64,000 bases of DNA from Cognaticolwellia aestuarii (GTDB taxonomy: Bacteria > Pseudomonadota > Gammaproteobacteria > Enterobacterales > Alteromonadaceae), in the NCBI RefSeq assembly GCF_002000025.1, contig NZ_MUZV01000011.1:1-64000 (forward strand), read 5' to 3'. Positions 25,890 to 34,223 of this stretch are shown here, one piece after another (within the stretch, counting starts at the first letter, position 1; each line of letters opens with the position of its first letter). The position numbers and the translations under genes were made by a program. Under the pieces are notes generated by a model that was given only the letters and a program-made list of their open reading frames with translations, made no database searches and was not told the origin of the DNA.

Positions 25890-27610
25890 AATATGATATT
25901 TGTATCGTAGGTAGTGGTGCGGGTGCTTCACCAGTCGCTTACACCTTAGCCAAAGCCGGCGCAAAAGTTCTGGTGTTAGAAAAAGGTGCTTGGTTAACCG
26001 AAAAAGAATTTTATAAAGATGAACTAGCGATTAGTTTGCGTGATGCTTACAACCCTAAGCTTGAAGATGAGCAGCATGTTATCGAAGAAGAATATGAAAC
26101 CAGCGACGGTGAAAGCTTCTGGCAGGGTGAACCTACCAGTGAGTCAGGGTGGAGTTTTTGGAACGGCACTGTTGTTGGTGGTTCATCCAACTTTATGAGT
26201 GGTTATTTTCATCGTTTAAAGCCGATAGACTTTCGGTTGAAAACAGAATTTGGCGCTATTGAAGGGGCTAATGTTGAAGATTGGCCGATTAGTTACGATG
26301 AACTTGAGCCTTATTATGCTCAAGTTGAACAAGTTGTTGGTGTTTCAGGCCGAGTGACAAAACATCCCCACCAAGAACCTAGGTCTACTGACTTTCCATT
26401 TCCACCAGTTGCTGAGCACGGCATATCTTCATGGATTGATGAAAGCGCAGAAAAAATTGGCTATCACACTGTGCCTGTTCCACGTGCAATATTGTCACAA
26501 CCAGCAATGGGCAGAAACAGTTGTGAATACTCAGGTTATTGTAGTAGTTATGGCTGTTCATCAGGTGCTAAAGGTAGCGGTAGGGCTGCGTTGCTTAATC
26601 ACGCGGTAGCAACTGGAAACTGTACGATTACCCCGCATGCAAAAGTTTATAAAATTGCCACTGACAGTAAAGGCGAAATATCAGGTGTGCATTATTATGA
26701 CAAAGCTGGGCGTGAGCAAATAGCTCAGGCCAAATACTATGTTGTAGCTTGCCAAGCGGTAGAAACCTCTCGGTTGTTATTAGCCTCAAAAGGTGAAAAG
26801 TTTCCTAATGGTATTGCGAATAGCTCAGGCCAAGTGGGTAAAAACTTAATTTTTAGTGGTGGTGGTACCGGACGTGGAGACTTCTTTTATAAGGATTTAA
26901 CCAAAGCCAAGCAAGCACAACTCAAGCAAGTTGGACCGTTTATTAATCGAGCTCTACAAGATTGGTATCAAATTGATGATAAAGCATTTAATGGCTTTAA
27001 CCGCGATGGAAAAGCGAAAGGCGGTACGGTAGATTTTTTGTTTTATCAAAATCCAATTTCACGCGCGCAAAGTACAAAGTGGCAATATGACGAAAGCCAA
27101 GACAGTGAAAAACTACTGTGGGGCGAAGCACTTAAACAAAGCATGAAAACTGAATTTACCACTTATAAAACGTTACGCTTCGAGGTGTTTAATGACTGGT
27201 TGCCAACTGATAACTGCTTTGTGGCCTTAGATGATGATATTACCGATAAATGGGGTGACCCAGTAGCCAAAATACGCATTGGCGCGCACAGTCATGATTT
27301 AGATGTTGGTGAATATCTAGCTGAAAAAGCAGAGAAATTACTGCTAGAAATGGGGGCAACTAATATTTCTTCGTCGATAAGCAGCGCACCGGCAGCAAAC
27401 TTAATGGCGGGGGGCTGTCGATTTGGTGATGATCCTAAAACAACGGTGTTGAATAAAAACTGTCAGGCGCATGACGTTGACAATCTCTTTGTCACAGACG
27501 CTTCATTTATGCCAACAGGTGGTAGCGTGCCTTATACGTTTACCATTTATGCTAACTCGTTCCGAGTCGCTGATCATATAAAACAACGTTGGCAGAAAAG
27601 TATCAGCTAG
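25886..27610 (+). CDS. GMC family FAD-dependent oxidoreductase
   Basis: 574 aa. The N-terminal FAD Rossmann motif is ICIVGSGAGASPVAYTLAKAG, with LVLEKG closing it. WNGTVVGGSSNFMSGYFHR is the GMC signature 1 region, and the C-terminal LFVTDASFMPTGGSVPYTFT contains the second signature. GMC proteins oxidise alcohols or sugars; the substrate cannot be told. No signal peptide: it is translationally coupled to the Tat-signal subunit, suggesting co-export. The three-gene cassette sits between rph and yicC, genes that are neighbours in E. coli. Confidence 0.87.
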   Translation: MKYDICIVGSGAGASPVAYTLAKAGAKVLVLEKGAWLTEKEFYKDELAISLRDAYNPKLEDEQHVIEEEYETSDGESFWQGEPTSESGWSFWNGTVVGGSSNFMSGYFHRLKPIDFRLKTEFGAIEGANVEDWPISYDELEPYYAQVEQVVGVSGRVTKHPHQEPRSTDFPFPPVAEHGISSWIDESAEKIGYHTVPVPRAILSQPAMGRNSCEYSGYCSSYGCSSGAKGSGRAALLNHAVATGNCTITPHAKVYKIATDSKGEISGVHYYDKAGREQIAQAKYYVVACQAVETSRLLLASKGEKFPNGIANSSGQVGKNLIFSGGGTGRGDFFYKDLTKAKQAQLKQVGPFINRALQDWYQIDDKAFNGFNRDGKAKGGTVDFLFYQNPISRAQSTKWQYDESQDSEKLLWGEALKQSMKTEFTTYKTLRFEVFNDWLPTDNCFVALDDDITDKWGDPVAKIRIGAHSHDLDVGEYLAEKAEKLLLEMGATNISSSISSAPAANLMAGGCRFGDDPKTTVLNKNCQAHDVDNLFVTDASFMPTGGSVPYTFTIYANSFRVADHIKQRWQKSIS

Positions 27611-27727
27611 CATAGACAATATTGGCCAAGCTAGAAATATATGCCTTAGCTCTGATTGCAGTAGATACCTGATCTTAGCTAGGGCATAATTCCAGTTATA
27701 GACCAAATTTAATAGTTAGGAAATTCA

Positions 27728-28591
27728 ATGATCCATAGTATGACAGCGTTCTCTCGCCATGAAATTAAAGGTGAATGGGGCAACGCAGTGTGGGAAATCC
27801 GCAGTGTTAATCAACGTTTCCTCGAAACTTATTTTCGTTTGCCTGAGCAGTTTAGAAGCATAGAGCCAGTATTACGTGAGCGTTTTCGTAAACAATTAAA
27901 CCGCGGAAAAGTTGAATGTAATTTACGATTTAATGCTAATCCGGGTGAAAAAAGCAATTTATCGATGAACACAGCGCTCGCAGAGAATTTGCTTAAACAT
28001 GCAAATTGGATCAATGAGCAAACATTGAATAGCCAAATTAATCCGCTAGAAATCATGCGTTGGCCGGGAGTGATGGAAGCCGAAGAATCAGACATGAATG
28101 TCATTCAAGCTGAAATTCTAGCTGGTTTTGACCAAGCATTAAAAGACTTTATTGCTGCCCGAGCAGATGAAGGTGCCAATATGAAGGTGCTTATCGAGCA
28201 ACGTTTAGATGGCATTATCGAACAAGCCGAGATTGTTAAAGGTCATATGCCAGAAATAATTCAATGGCAGCGTAAGCGTATTACTGACAAGTTTGCTGAT
28301 GCCAACATTGAACTAGAGTCTTCACGCGTTGAGCAAGAACTGGTATTACTTGCGCAAAAAATGGATGTTGACGAAGAAATTGACCGTCTATTTAGCCACG
28401 TAAAAGAAACTCGCAGCATTTTGAAAAAAGGCGGCGCCCAAGGTCGTCGTTTAGACTTTATGATGCAAGAATTCAATCGCGAAGCGAATACCTTAGGTTC
28501 TAAATCTATCAATGCTGATATCACTAATTCAGCGGTTGAATTAAAGGTTTTAATTGAACAAATGCGTGAGCAGATCCAGAATATAGAGTGA
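27728..28591 (+). CDS. yicC: YicC/YloC family endoribonuclease
   Basis: 287 aa full-length protein from MIHSMTAFSRHE to MREQIQNIE. The N-terminal block WEIRSVNQRFLETYFRLPE and C-terminal LSFMMQEF-type RRLDFMMQEFNREANTLGSK are family signatures. Known as an RNA-cleaving or RNA-stability factor. AGGAAA precedes the ATG. Its 3' end is a known integration site for mobilizable genomic islands of Vibrio and relatives, and an integrase gene follows here. The gmk gene, which follows yicC in some gammaproteobacteria, is not seen downstream. Confidence 0.95.
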   Translation: MIHSMTAFSRHEIKGEWGNAVWEIRSVNQRFLETYFRLPEQFRSIEPVLRERFRKQLNRGKVECNLRFNANPGEKSNLSMNTALAENLLKHANWINEQTLNSQINPLEIMRWPGVMEAEESDMNVIQAEILAGFDQALKDFIAARADEGANMKVLIEQRLDGIIEQAEIVKGHMPEIIQWQRKRITDKFADANIELESSRVEQELVLLAQKMDVDEEIDRLFSHVKETRSILKKGGAQGRRLDFMMQEFNREANTLGSKSINADITNSAVELKVLIEQMREQIQNIE

Positions 28592-28789
28592 TATTCGTAG
28601 GTATCCATAGCGGCCTGTTTCTTATTGATTTATAGGGGTGTTATTTAAATTTTCGTTCGTAGGTGTCCACAGTTACCCACCGAAATCTATACCTAAGTGG
28701 TGGGTTAATTGGTGGGTAGGTGGGTATTTACAAATGCACTAGTGGTGGGTGAAATGAATCCCAAGAGATACACGGCTTGGGGGAGCACT
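28592..28789. repeat. Integrase-proximal att region with arm-type repeats
   Basis: Immediately after yicC lie two 17-bp direct repeats with two differences, TTCGTAGGTATCCATAG at 28594-28610 and TTCGTAGGTGTCCACAG at 28656-28672. Five copies of GGTGGGT follow: one inverted (28675-28681) and four direct (28699, 28711, 28719, 28744). Iterated short motifs between a target gene and a tyrosine integrase are typical arm sites for integrase or excisionase. No second copy of the yicC 3' end (attR) was spotted downstream. Confidence 0.55.
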
Positions 28790-29518
28790 ATGAGTACTTC
28801 GGGTAATCTAACGGTTAAAGAACTAGAGTCTAAAATAAAAAAAGAAAATGCAGGTCGCTACGCAGATGGTGGTGGGTTGTATTTTGTTGTTCCAAGGTCT
28901 AGCTCAGCTTATTGGATGGTTCGCTACACTTCCAATAAAAAACGTAAAGAGATGACGCTAGGTAAGTACTCTGATCTTTCGTTAAAAGATGCACGATTTG
29001 AAGCCGCTTCTAAAATGAAGCAACTCAGAGAAGGCCTTGATCCGCTGTTAGCAAAAAAACGTGCCGAGCAAGAAAGCATTAAAACAGTGGATGACCTATT
29101 CGAAGACTGGTATCCAACACTCGAAGCGAGACTTAAACACCCGAAAATCCCCAAACGCATTTATACCAAAGATATTGCCCCACATATTGGTGAATTTAAA
29201 ATTGACCAGGTAACCGCCAGAGATATCCGCACCACAGTAGAAGATATAAAAGCTACAGGTAGATTGGCTATCGCTAATGATGCATTAGGCTATTGTAAAC
29301 AATTATTCAATCACGGCATAAAACTCGACTTACTCGCTTATAATCCAGCTGCTGCTTTCACTTTTAAGGATGCTGGCGGTGTAGAAAAGAGCAGAGAACG
29401 AGCATTGAGTGAAGATGAACTCAAACAGTTTTTTGCTACAGCCAAAAAACATAACGACAGCTTTAGTCGAGAGAACTATGGGAAGTCCACAAAGTATATG
29501 GTGTTTTTTCATCTATAG
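28790..29518 (+). pseudogene. Truncated P4-type tyrosine integrase
   Basis: 242 codons from the ATG at 28790. It has the N-terminal arm-binding domain (DUF4102-like: GNLTVKELESKIKKENAGRY, ADGGGLYFVV, LGKYSDLSLKDARFEA) and the core-binding SAM-like domain up to RERALSEDELKQFF. The sequence leaves the family after SFSRENY near 29478 and stops within 13 codons. The whole catalytic domain with the R-H-R-Y residues is absent; intact relatives are about 400 aa. Integration beside yicC matches integrases of mobilizable genomic islands. The break is a deletion junction with the retron RT remnant. Confidence 0.88.
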
Positions 29519-30087
29519 GATACGATAAAAAGATAAGTTCGGTACTTACCAATTTGTGTGTTTACAAAGGCTGCTTGCCCCAAGGGGCTCCTACTTCTCC
29601 AAAGTTAGCCAACTTAATTTGTGCAAAGCTTGATGCTCGAATACATGGGTATGCTGGACCTAAAGACATTGTTTACACTCGCTACGCTGATGACATTACT
29701 TTATCTGCCAAATCACTTCAAAAAGAGGAAAAGGCAAAAGCTTTTATTGGCACAATAATCGCCGATGAAGGTTTGAAAATAAATAGAACGAAAACGAAGC
29801 TTTTTGGAACAACAAGACAGAAAAAAATAACAGGTCTTGTCGTATCTCACAATAGTGTAGGAATTGGTAGAGAGAATCTCAGGGAGTTAAGGGCTAAGAT
29901 ACATCATCTTTTTACTGGAAGAAGCTGTGAATATTCACATATTAATGGCTATTTAGCTTTTACTTATGGTGTTGATAAAAAGTCTTATAACAAACTACAT
30001 AAATTTATAGGCACAATGGCGAGTAAATACCCAAGCTCTGATGCCAATAACTATGTACATCAGAAAGTAAAAAAAGAGGAGTCTTAG
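29467..30087 (+). pseudogene. C-terminal half of an Ec86-like retron reverse transcriptase
   Basis: The open frame starts after an in-frame TAG at 29464; RT similarity starts near 29480 with VHKVYGVFSSIGYDKKISS. It includes LPQGAPTSPKLANLIC, the catalytic YADD in IYTRYADD-type VYTRYADDITLSA, and the retron C-terminal block VGIGRENLRELRAKIHHLF. From memory this aligns closely with the retron Ec86 (Eco1) RT from NKVFGVF to its end. The first about 140 residues, the msr-msd RNA and the effector gene are missing, so it is a remnant. A TTG at 29554 could at most give 177 aa. A deletion joined it out of frame to the integrase. Confidence 0.87.
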
Positions 30088-30096
30088 CCTCTTCTT
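30074..30096 (+). terminator. Possible terminator at end of the RT remnant
   Basis: AAGAGG at 30074-30079 pairs with CCTCTT at 30088-30093 around the RT stop codon, preceded by A-rich and followed by T-rich sequence. The six-pair stem is short, so this is a moderate candidate. Confidence 0.4.
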
Positions 30097-30154
30097 ATTT
30101 AAGTAGCTCATGCTTTTTCTTGACTTGAAATTGTTAATAATTACAATGGGTTTC

Positions 30155-30251
30155 AGACCTATAGTCTAATATGGCAAGACGCTACTCTCGAGTAGAAATC
30201 CCAGTTCTATTCTGGGCAGGTAAAGAGCATTTTGGTAAGTGTTTTTTACCT
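30155..30251 (+). ncRNA. Candidate structured RNA or leader: four consecutive hairpins
   Basis: Four stem-loops in 97 nt: AGAC/GTCT (30155-30167), CTACT-CTCG-AGTAG (30182-30195), CCCAG-TTCTATT-CTGGG (30200-30216), and AGGTAAA/TTTACCT (30218-30251). The third has the size and loop of a tRNA T-arm, and the second could be a long variable arm. However, no acceptor stem, CCA or anticodon arm fits, so a normal tRNA is excluded. GTCT at 30164 could instead pair with AGAC at 30177. It leads directly into a 39-codon ORF, so it may be its regulated leader or a separate small RNA. Confidence 0.35.
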
Positions 30252-30267
30252 ACAAAGGATAAAAGTG

Positions 30268-30387
30268 ATGAATGAATCTGATAGATTAAATGTATTTGAG
30301 GCCCAAACAGAAAACGTTAGGACCTTAGAAAAAGCATGGATTCATCTTAATAGAACAATTAATCAAGCATTAGCCAATAATCAATGA
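30268..30387 (+). CDS. 39-aa small protein in the yicC island
   Basis: ATG at 30268 with an excellent AAAGGA about eight bases upstream encodes 39 residues (MNESDRLNVFEAQTENVRTL, then a helical half ending LANNQ) to TGA at 30385. No family is recognised; it looks like a soluble amphipathic helix. The strong ribosome site and the structured leader upstream are the only support. It may be a leftover of the partly deleted retron/island module. Confidence 0.4.
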   Translation: MNESDRLNVFEAQTENVRTLEKAWIHLNRTINQALANNQ

Positions 30388-30421
30388 GCTGCTAAAAATT
30401 AAATTATAGAGGATAATAGTT

Positions 30422-30616
30422 TTATTGCTTTTTACCAACGATCAAATATTGATTTGATGCTCTTGCAAAGCAACCGTCTTGCATTGTTCTACTATCTACA
30501 GTCAATGTATTACTTGGGCCGAAAGTTTGAACAGTAAAGTCTCGCTGCTCAAGGTAATTTGCAATTTCGTACGCTTTTTCTTGTGATTCAGCTGTTTGAA
30601 CGTAAATATCAGACAT
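30422..30616 (-). CDS. Small hypothetical protein (64 aa)
   Basis: 64 aa, soluble: MSDIYVQTAESQEKAYEIAN, then EQRDFTVQTFGPSNTLTV and a C-terminal SNQYLIVGKKQ. The beta-alpha-beta-like pattern is compact but no family is recognised. GGAGTAAATAAAATG supplies a good ribosome site. It lies 15 bp after the lipoprotein gene on the same strand, probably the last gene of a three-gene unit. Confidence 0.6.
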   Translation of the reverse strand: MSDIYVQTAESQEKAYEIANYLEQRDFTVQTFGPSNTLTVDSRTMQDGCFARASNQYLIVGKKQ

Positions 30617-30631
30617 TTTATTTACTCCATA

Positions 30632-31702
30632 TTATTTGGTTATTTTATTAAATAGCGGGTCAATTGCTAAAAAATCAGATGCTTTTAGGTTACTGAGTAA
30701 CTCAGATATTGAAGTTCTGTTTATTAATGTAGTTTTAAGGCTAGGAGGTATATCACTGTCGTCTATAGAATTTACTGTTGTAGTTAATGATGCCTTATCT
30801 AGACTACCATCTCCTTTAGAAAAGTGATTGCCAATAAGTACAACTTTTGCGTCTTCAACAGTTATTTTATCTTTATTTTTCTCTGATAGTTCTAGTGCCT
30901 TTTCATTACCAATATTTTCTTTAAGTAATTCGAGGTTAGATTTTTCCAATTTCTTAACTTGTTTTTTTAATTCAGTATTTAGTTTTGTATCAGTAGATTG
31001 AAGAGTTACTAATTCTGACCCACCATTTCTTGTTAAGTTTTGTGCTGCAATACCTGTGGCAAAATATTGTGCGATACCAACTCCACTTCCTTTAGTTCCG
31101 CCTTCAATATTTGCGCCAAAAGATGCTAAAACAGAGTAAGTATCTATACTTTTACTGTCTTTATCTCTTGATTCAGCCATGTATTTCGCATTATGTAAAT
31201 CTATGCCTTGGTAAGTTGTACCAGCAACATCTTGAATTAATGACATTTCTGGTATTGATATAAAACTTCCTGCTTTAAGTGTTACATTTGGACTGCCACT
31301 AGCCAGTGAAAATGTAGATCCTTCTGTAAAAGTTAGCTCTGTTTGGGGCTCAAGTTTAACTTTAGTTCCTTTTGGTAAAACAAAAAAATTGTTCGTTGAC
31401 AATGTTATGTCTGAGGCTCCACTAGGAATTGCGACTGAAGCGTTTTTGCCTGTAATGTAATAGCCTTTATGTTTGTATTTTAGTAGCTTAGAGTCGATCC
31501 CATTAATGAATAATGGCATCCAGACTAACTCTTTTCTTTTATATCCTACAATGAAACTCGGTATATTAGCCTGTTCAGGGCTACTAGAAATATCTACTCC
31601 TAGGTTTGTTTGAGTGCCAAATACCATTACATCACTATGCGGTGCTGCACATCCTATCAACATTGAAATTGATAATATTAAGGGGGCTTTTGAAAGGCGC
31701 AT
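30632..31702 (-). CDS. Putative lipoprotein, unknown function (356 aa)
   Basis: Lipobox SMLIGCAAP near residues 13-20 predicts an outer-membrane or periplasmic lipoprotein. The middle holds two beta-rich stretches (GYYITGKNASVAIPSGAS, KVKLEPQTELTFTEGSTFSL) followed by SVLASFGANIEGGTKGSGVG and IAQYFATGIAAQNLTRNG. A coiled-coil-prone lysine-rich stretch (LKKQVKKLEKSNLELLKENI) follows. No family recognised. The ATG lies inside the last 25 bases of the upstream lipoprotein gene, so translation is probably coupled. Confidence 0.65.
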   Translation of the reverse strand: MRLSKAPLILSISMLIGCAAPHSDVMVFGTQTNLGVDISSSPEQANIPSFIVGYKRKELVWMPLFINGIDSKLLKYKHKGYYITGKNASVAIPSGASDITLSTNNFFVLPKGTKVKLEPQTELTFTEGSTFSLASGSPNVTLKAGSFISIPEMSLIQDVAGTTYQGIDLHNAKYMAESRDKDSKSIDTYSVLASFGANIEGGTKGSGVGIAQYFATGIAAQNLTRNGGSELVTLQSTDTKLNTELKKQVKKLEKSNLELLKENIGNEKALELSEKNKDKITVEDAKVVLIGNHFSKGDGSLDKASLTTTVNSIDDSDIPPSLKTTLINRTSISELLSNLKASDFLAIDPLFNKITK

Positions 31703-32079
31703 ACATTTTCTCCATCAATTCCATTTTGCTTCAATATATCCATAAACTCCTGCAGTTCAGATTTAGTATAGACGACAATTGTGATCTGGCAATTAGCTGC
31801 TGCTTTGATTGTCTTTATATTTTTATATCCTAGGCCAATACCTCCTCCCCACATTGAATCATTAATTTGCCTACCATCAAGTAGAAGCCAAGCTCCAATT
31901 GATTCTACATCTAGGTTGATACTATGATTTTTCCCTTTCCCTTCTGGAGTTGATACTTTGACAACGCCTATATAAATTTCGTCTAAATATTTATCGTTTT
32001 CTGTTCCTAAATAGATGTTTGTGCATCCCATAAGGAATAATGTAATGAATATTACTAAACTGTGTGGCAGTGCTTTCAT
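31678..32079 (-). CDS. Putative small lipoprotein (133 aa)
   Basis: Lipobox LFLMGCTNIYLG at about residues 14-20, so likely membrane-anchored by lipid. The remaining about 115 residues include GAWLLLDGRQINDSMWGGGIGLGY and a terminal CAFQKPP. No family recognised. It overlaps the next lipoprotein gene by 25 bp. It lies about 190 bp downstream of the RyR gene, separated by a long hairpin. Confidence 0.6.
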   Translation of the reverse strand: MKALPHSLVIFITLFLMGCTNIYLGTENDKYLDEIYIGVVKVSTPEGKGKNHSINLDVESIGAWLLLDGRQINDSMWGGGIGLGYKNIKTIKAAANCQITIVVYTKSELQEFMDILKQNGIDGENVCAFQKPP

Positions 32080-32155
32080 TAATATTCCTTAATAGAATAT
32101 AGAGTAATTTTTTACTTATATTCCCATAAAAATAGCCAAAGTTAGTAACTTATTT

Positions 32156-32203
32156 AGGGCTTTATTATATTCACAAAACACTCGGTATATATAATAAAGC
32201 CCT
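32156..32203. terminator. 15-bp inverted repeat between RyR gene and lipoprotein genes
   Basis: AGGGCTTTATTATAT at 32156-32170 and its exact complement at 32189-32203, with an 18-nt loop. The plus side is followed by T's (TTTTGA); on the minus strand, where the genes lie, the tail is A/T mixed. It probably ends the TIR-RyR transcript, though a transposon-end or protein-binding role cannot be excluded. Confidence 0.55.
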
Positions 32204-32265
32204 TTTGATAGTTAGTTACTTTAGCTGTGTTCAGTACCGCTCAAAGCAATAAACTAATCTATTAT

Positions 32266-34158
32266 TCACGTTTCAATTAAAGCTAATGACTCAGCAATAT
32301 GATAAATATTTTTATAATCATACTTGATGGTATCAGGCCTTTTTTCTTCTAAATCTGACCAACTTAATAAGCAATCGTGGGTTTTCATTGCTTCGTTTTT
32401 TGATTTTCCATATCGCCAATTATTGACAATATGAAATGCATTCCATCTATTATGTTCGGTTTTTGCTAACGCATGTATTCGGTGTGTAAGTTGTTGATTA
32501 TTTAGTCCCGTTTGCTTTTTAATAAACTTTATCCAATGCTGAATTAAAGCCATGTTTAGATCTGAAAATTCATTTAAATATGGCAAATAGTCTAATTCTT
32601 CTTGTTTTGTTGCAACTGAATTCTTAAAGGTAACCGCAGGTATTGAACCACCTAAAGCTAATAGTTTCATGGGAAAATGACGTTTTTCAGTAAAGTTTGA
32701 ATTACGCTTAAAAAGAGGTTGGTTAACCCAATGTAACCACTGAGTTGAGTCCACTGTATCTTGGTCGTGTTTTTCTATTAGCACGGATAACGCTTCAGGC
32801 GTTAAAGCACTTAAGGCGAGTTCTGTTTTTGCATAAGTGTTGTGGCTTCGCTGCGCAAGTACTTCGCTGTTGTTATCTAATAATTGATTGAAACTTAATA
32901 CTTTCTTTAAGGCGCCGAATGATTTGATTTGTTGGTGCTCTATATGATGATTTAAGGCGTTGTAATAATGAAATGTGGTTGTGTTATCCGTTGTTTTTAA
33001 CTGCGCCAAGGTGCACATATCATAAAAGCGCAATATGCTTTTTAAGGCGATATTTTCATCTTCATCACAAACAATAATATGATTAAAATTAGACGGATTT
33101 TGAAGCTGCTGTTCAGAGCCTACAAAAGTAATATCCCATAAATCTAAGCCTTTTCCATTACAATGTTCAAACACTTGATGATGAGTAATAAAAAAGTCAT
33201 GGGGTTGAGTTGCTAAGACAGTAATCTCGACTTTTTTATGATTGCAAAAGTGAGCCAAAAGCAAAAGCTCTCTGAGAATAGACTCTCCTATTTCACCAAA
33301 ACCTGAAATAAGCACACTTACTGGTGCGCTAGTATTAGAGCTCGTATCTGTGTTTTCTCCTAATCCCATGGACTGCACTAAGTCGATAGCTATTTTTTCG
33401 CTTAAGTTAAATATGTTAATTAACAAGCCCGTAGATTGTTTTTTAATATTCTCAATTGAATAAAAAGCGCTAGGTTCAAAGAGTTTGTAGCTCATTACAT
33501 TGTCTATTCCAATATGACAATGAAGCTCAGGTTTATAAGGTGACTCAACTAACGTTTTTAAAATAGCTAAATTAGTTAAGTCACACCCTGTTATAGCGAC
33601 CATTGCTTTTGCTTTTAAAATAGCTGCTTTTAATTGAATAGCCATATCTGAAGCATCGCCCATTATCAAAGTAGCTTTTTTCTTTTTATACTGAGTAATT
33701 AATGGATTGTTATGATTTTTCTCTACGATAACGACTTTTTCTTTTTTATTGAGTAAATCATCAATTAAATAGGCGCTCTCGCTATTTAAGCCGAAAATAA
33801 TGTAATGATTTTTGTAATACTTAACTAATATGTTGCTTTTAAACCAGCTACCAGCGGCAAAAAAGGTTGCAAATGCAATGGAGAAAAACACAGTGCAAAC
33901 CGCAGAAAGTCTTGCTGCTGAAATTGCCCAATGTTTTAGTGCTTCATCGGCAGGGGAAGAAATTAAAGAAAATAATTTAAATGTGCTGTAAAAAACATCA
34001 AACCAACGGGTTAATTCTGGGTGAGAGATATTGTTTTTAACAACATATACCGAACTAAAACCATAAATTCCTAAGGTAATCGTAGCTACCACAAAAAATG
34101 CTAAAATGATGATGCCTCTAATACTTAGCGGGGCAGATGCACTTTTATTAGCTTTCAT
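32266..34158 (-). CDS. Channel-like membrane protein with two RCK/TrkA-N domains and a C-terminal RyR domain
   Basis: 630 aa. Two membrane helices (about 14-38 and 82-104) flank a short segment as in 2TM ion channels. The first Rossmann/RCK domain starts YIIFGLNSESAYLIDDLL (G123 region, acidic E146, GDASD 167-171); the second starts SVLISGFGEIGESILREL (GxGxxG at 286-291). The last 74 residues are an RyR domain with EHNRWNAFHIVNNWRYGK and LLSWSDLEE. RyR and RCK domains bind ligands; RyR domains have been described in bacterial conflict systems. It follows the TIR-WD40 gene by 65 bp on the same strand. Inferred role: a ligand-gated membrane effector or sensor; ion conduction is unproven. Confidence 0.8.
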   Translation of the reverse strand: MKANKSASAPLSIRGIIILAFFVVATITLGIYGFSSVYVVKNNISHPELTRWFDVFYSTFKLFSLISSPADEALKHWAISAARLSAVCTVFFSIAFATFFAAGSWFKSNILVKYYKNHYIIFGLNSESAYLIDDLLNKKEKVVIVEKNHNNPLITQYKKKKATLIMGDASDMAIQLKAAILKAKAMVAITGCDLTNLAILKTLVESPYKPELHCHIGIDNVMSYKLFEPSAFYSIENIKKQSTGLLINIFNLSEKIAIDLVQSMGLGENTDTSSNTSAPVSVLISGFGEIGESILRELLLLAHFCNHKKVEITVLATQPHDFFITHHQVFEHCNGKGLDLWDITFVGSEQQLQNPSNFNHIIVCDEDENIALKSILRFYDMCTLAQLKTTDNTTTFHYYNALNHHIEHQQIKSFGALKKVLSFNQLLDNNSEVLAQRSHNTYAKTELALSALTPEALSVLIEKHDQDTVDSTQWLHWVNQPLFKRNSNFTEKRHFPMKLLALGGSIPAVTFKNSVATKQEELDYLPYLNEFSDLNMALIQHWIKFIKKQTGLNNQQLTHRIHALAKTEHNRWNAFHIVNNWRYGKSKNEAMKTHDCLLSWSDLEEKRPDTIKYDYKNIYHIAESLALIET

Positions 34159-34223
34159 TAAATTTCCCTTTATTTATAACGTTTATAATATTCAATTTTT
34201 ATATCAACATGACCAAACAGAGT

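Noticed and set aside
28592-28789. CRISPR array from the repeated GGTGGGT motifs
   Set aside because: The repeats are only 7 bp, irregularly spaced, with one inverted, and no cas genes are present. Integrase arm sites explain them better.
29467-30087. Functional retron
   Set aside because: The RT lacks its first domains, there is no msr-msd-like RNA with inverted ends, and no effector gene is present.
30155-30251. tRNA gene
   Set aside because: The CCCAG-TTCTATT-CTGGG stem looks like a T-arm, but there is no matching acceptor stem, no CCA, and no anticodon loop with T33.
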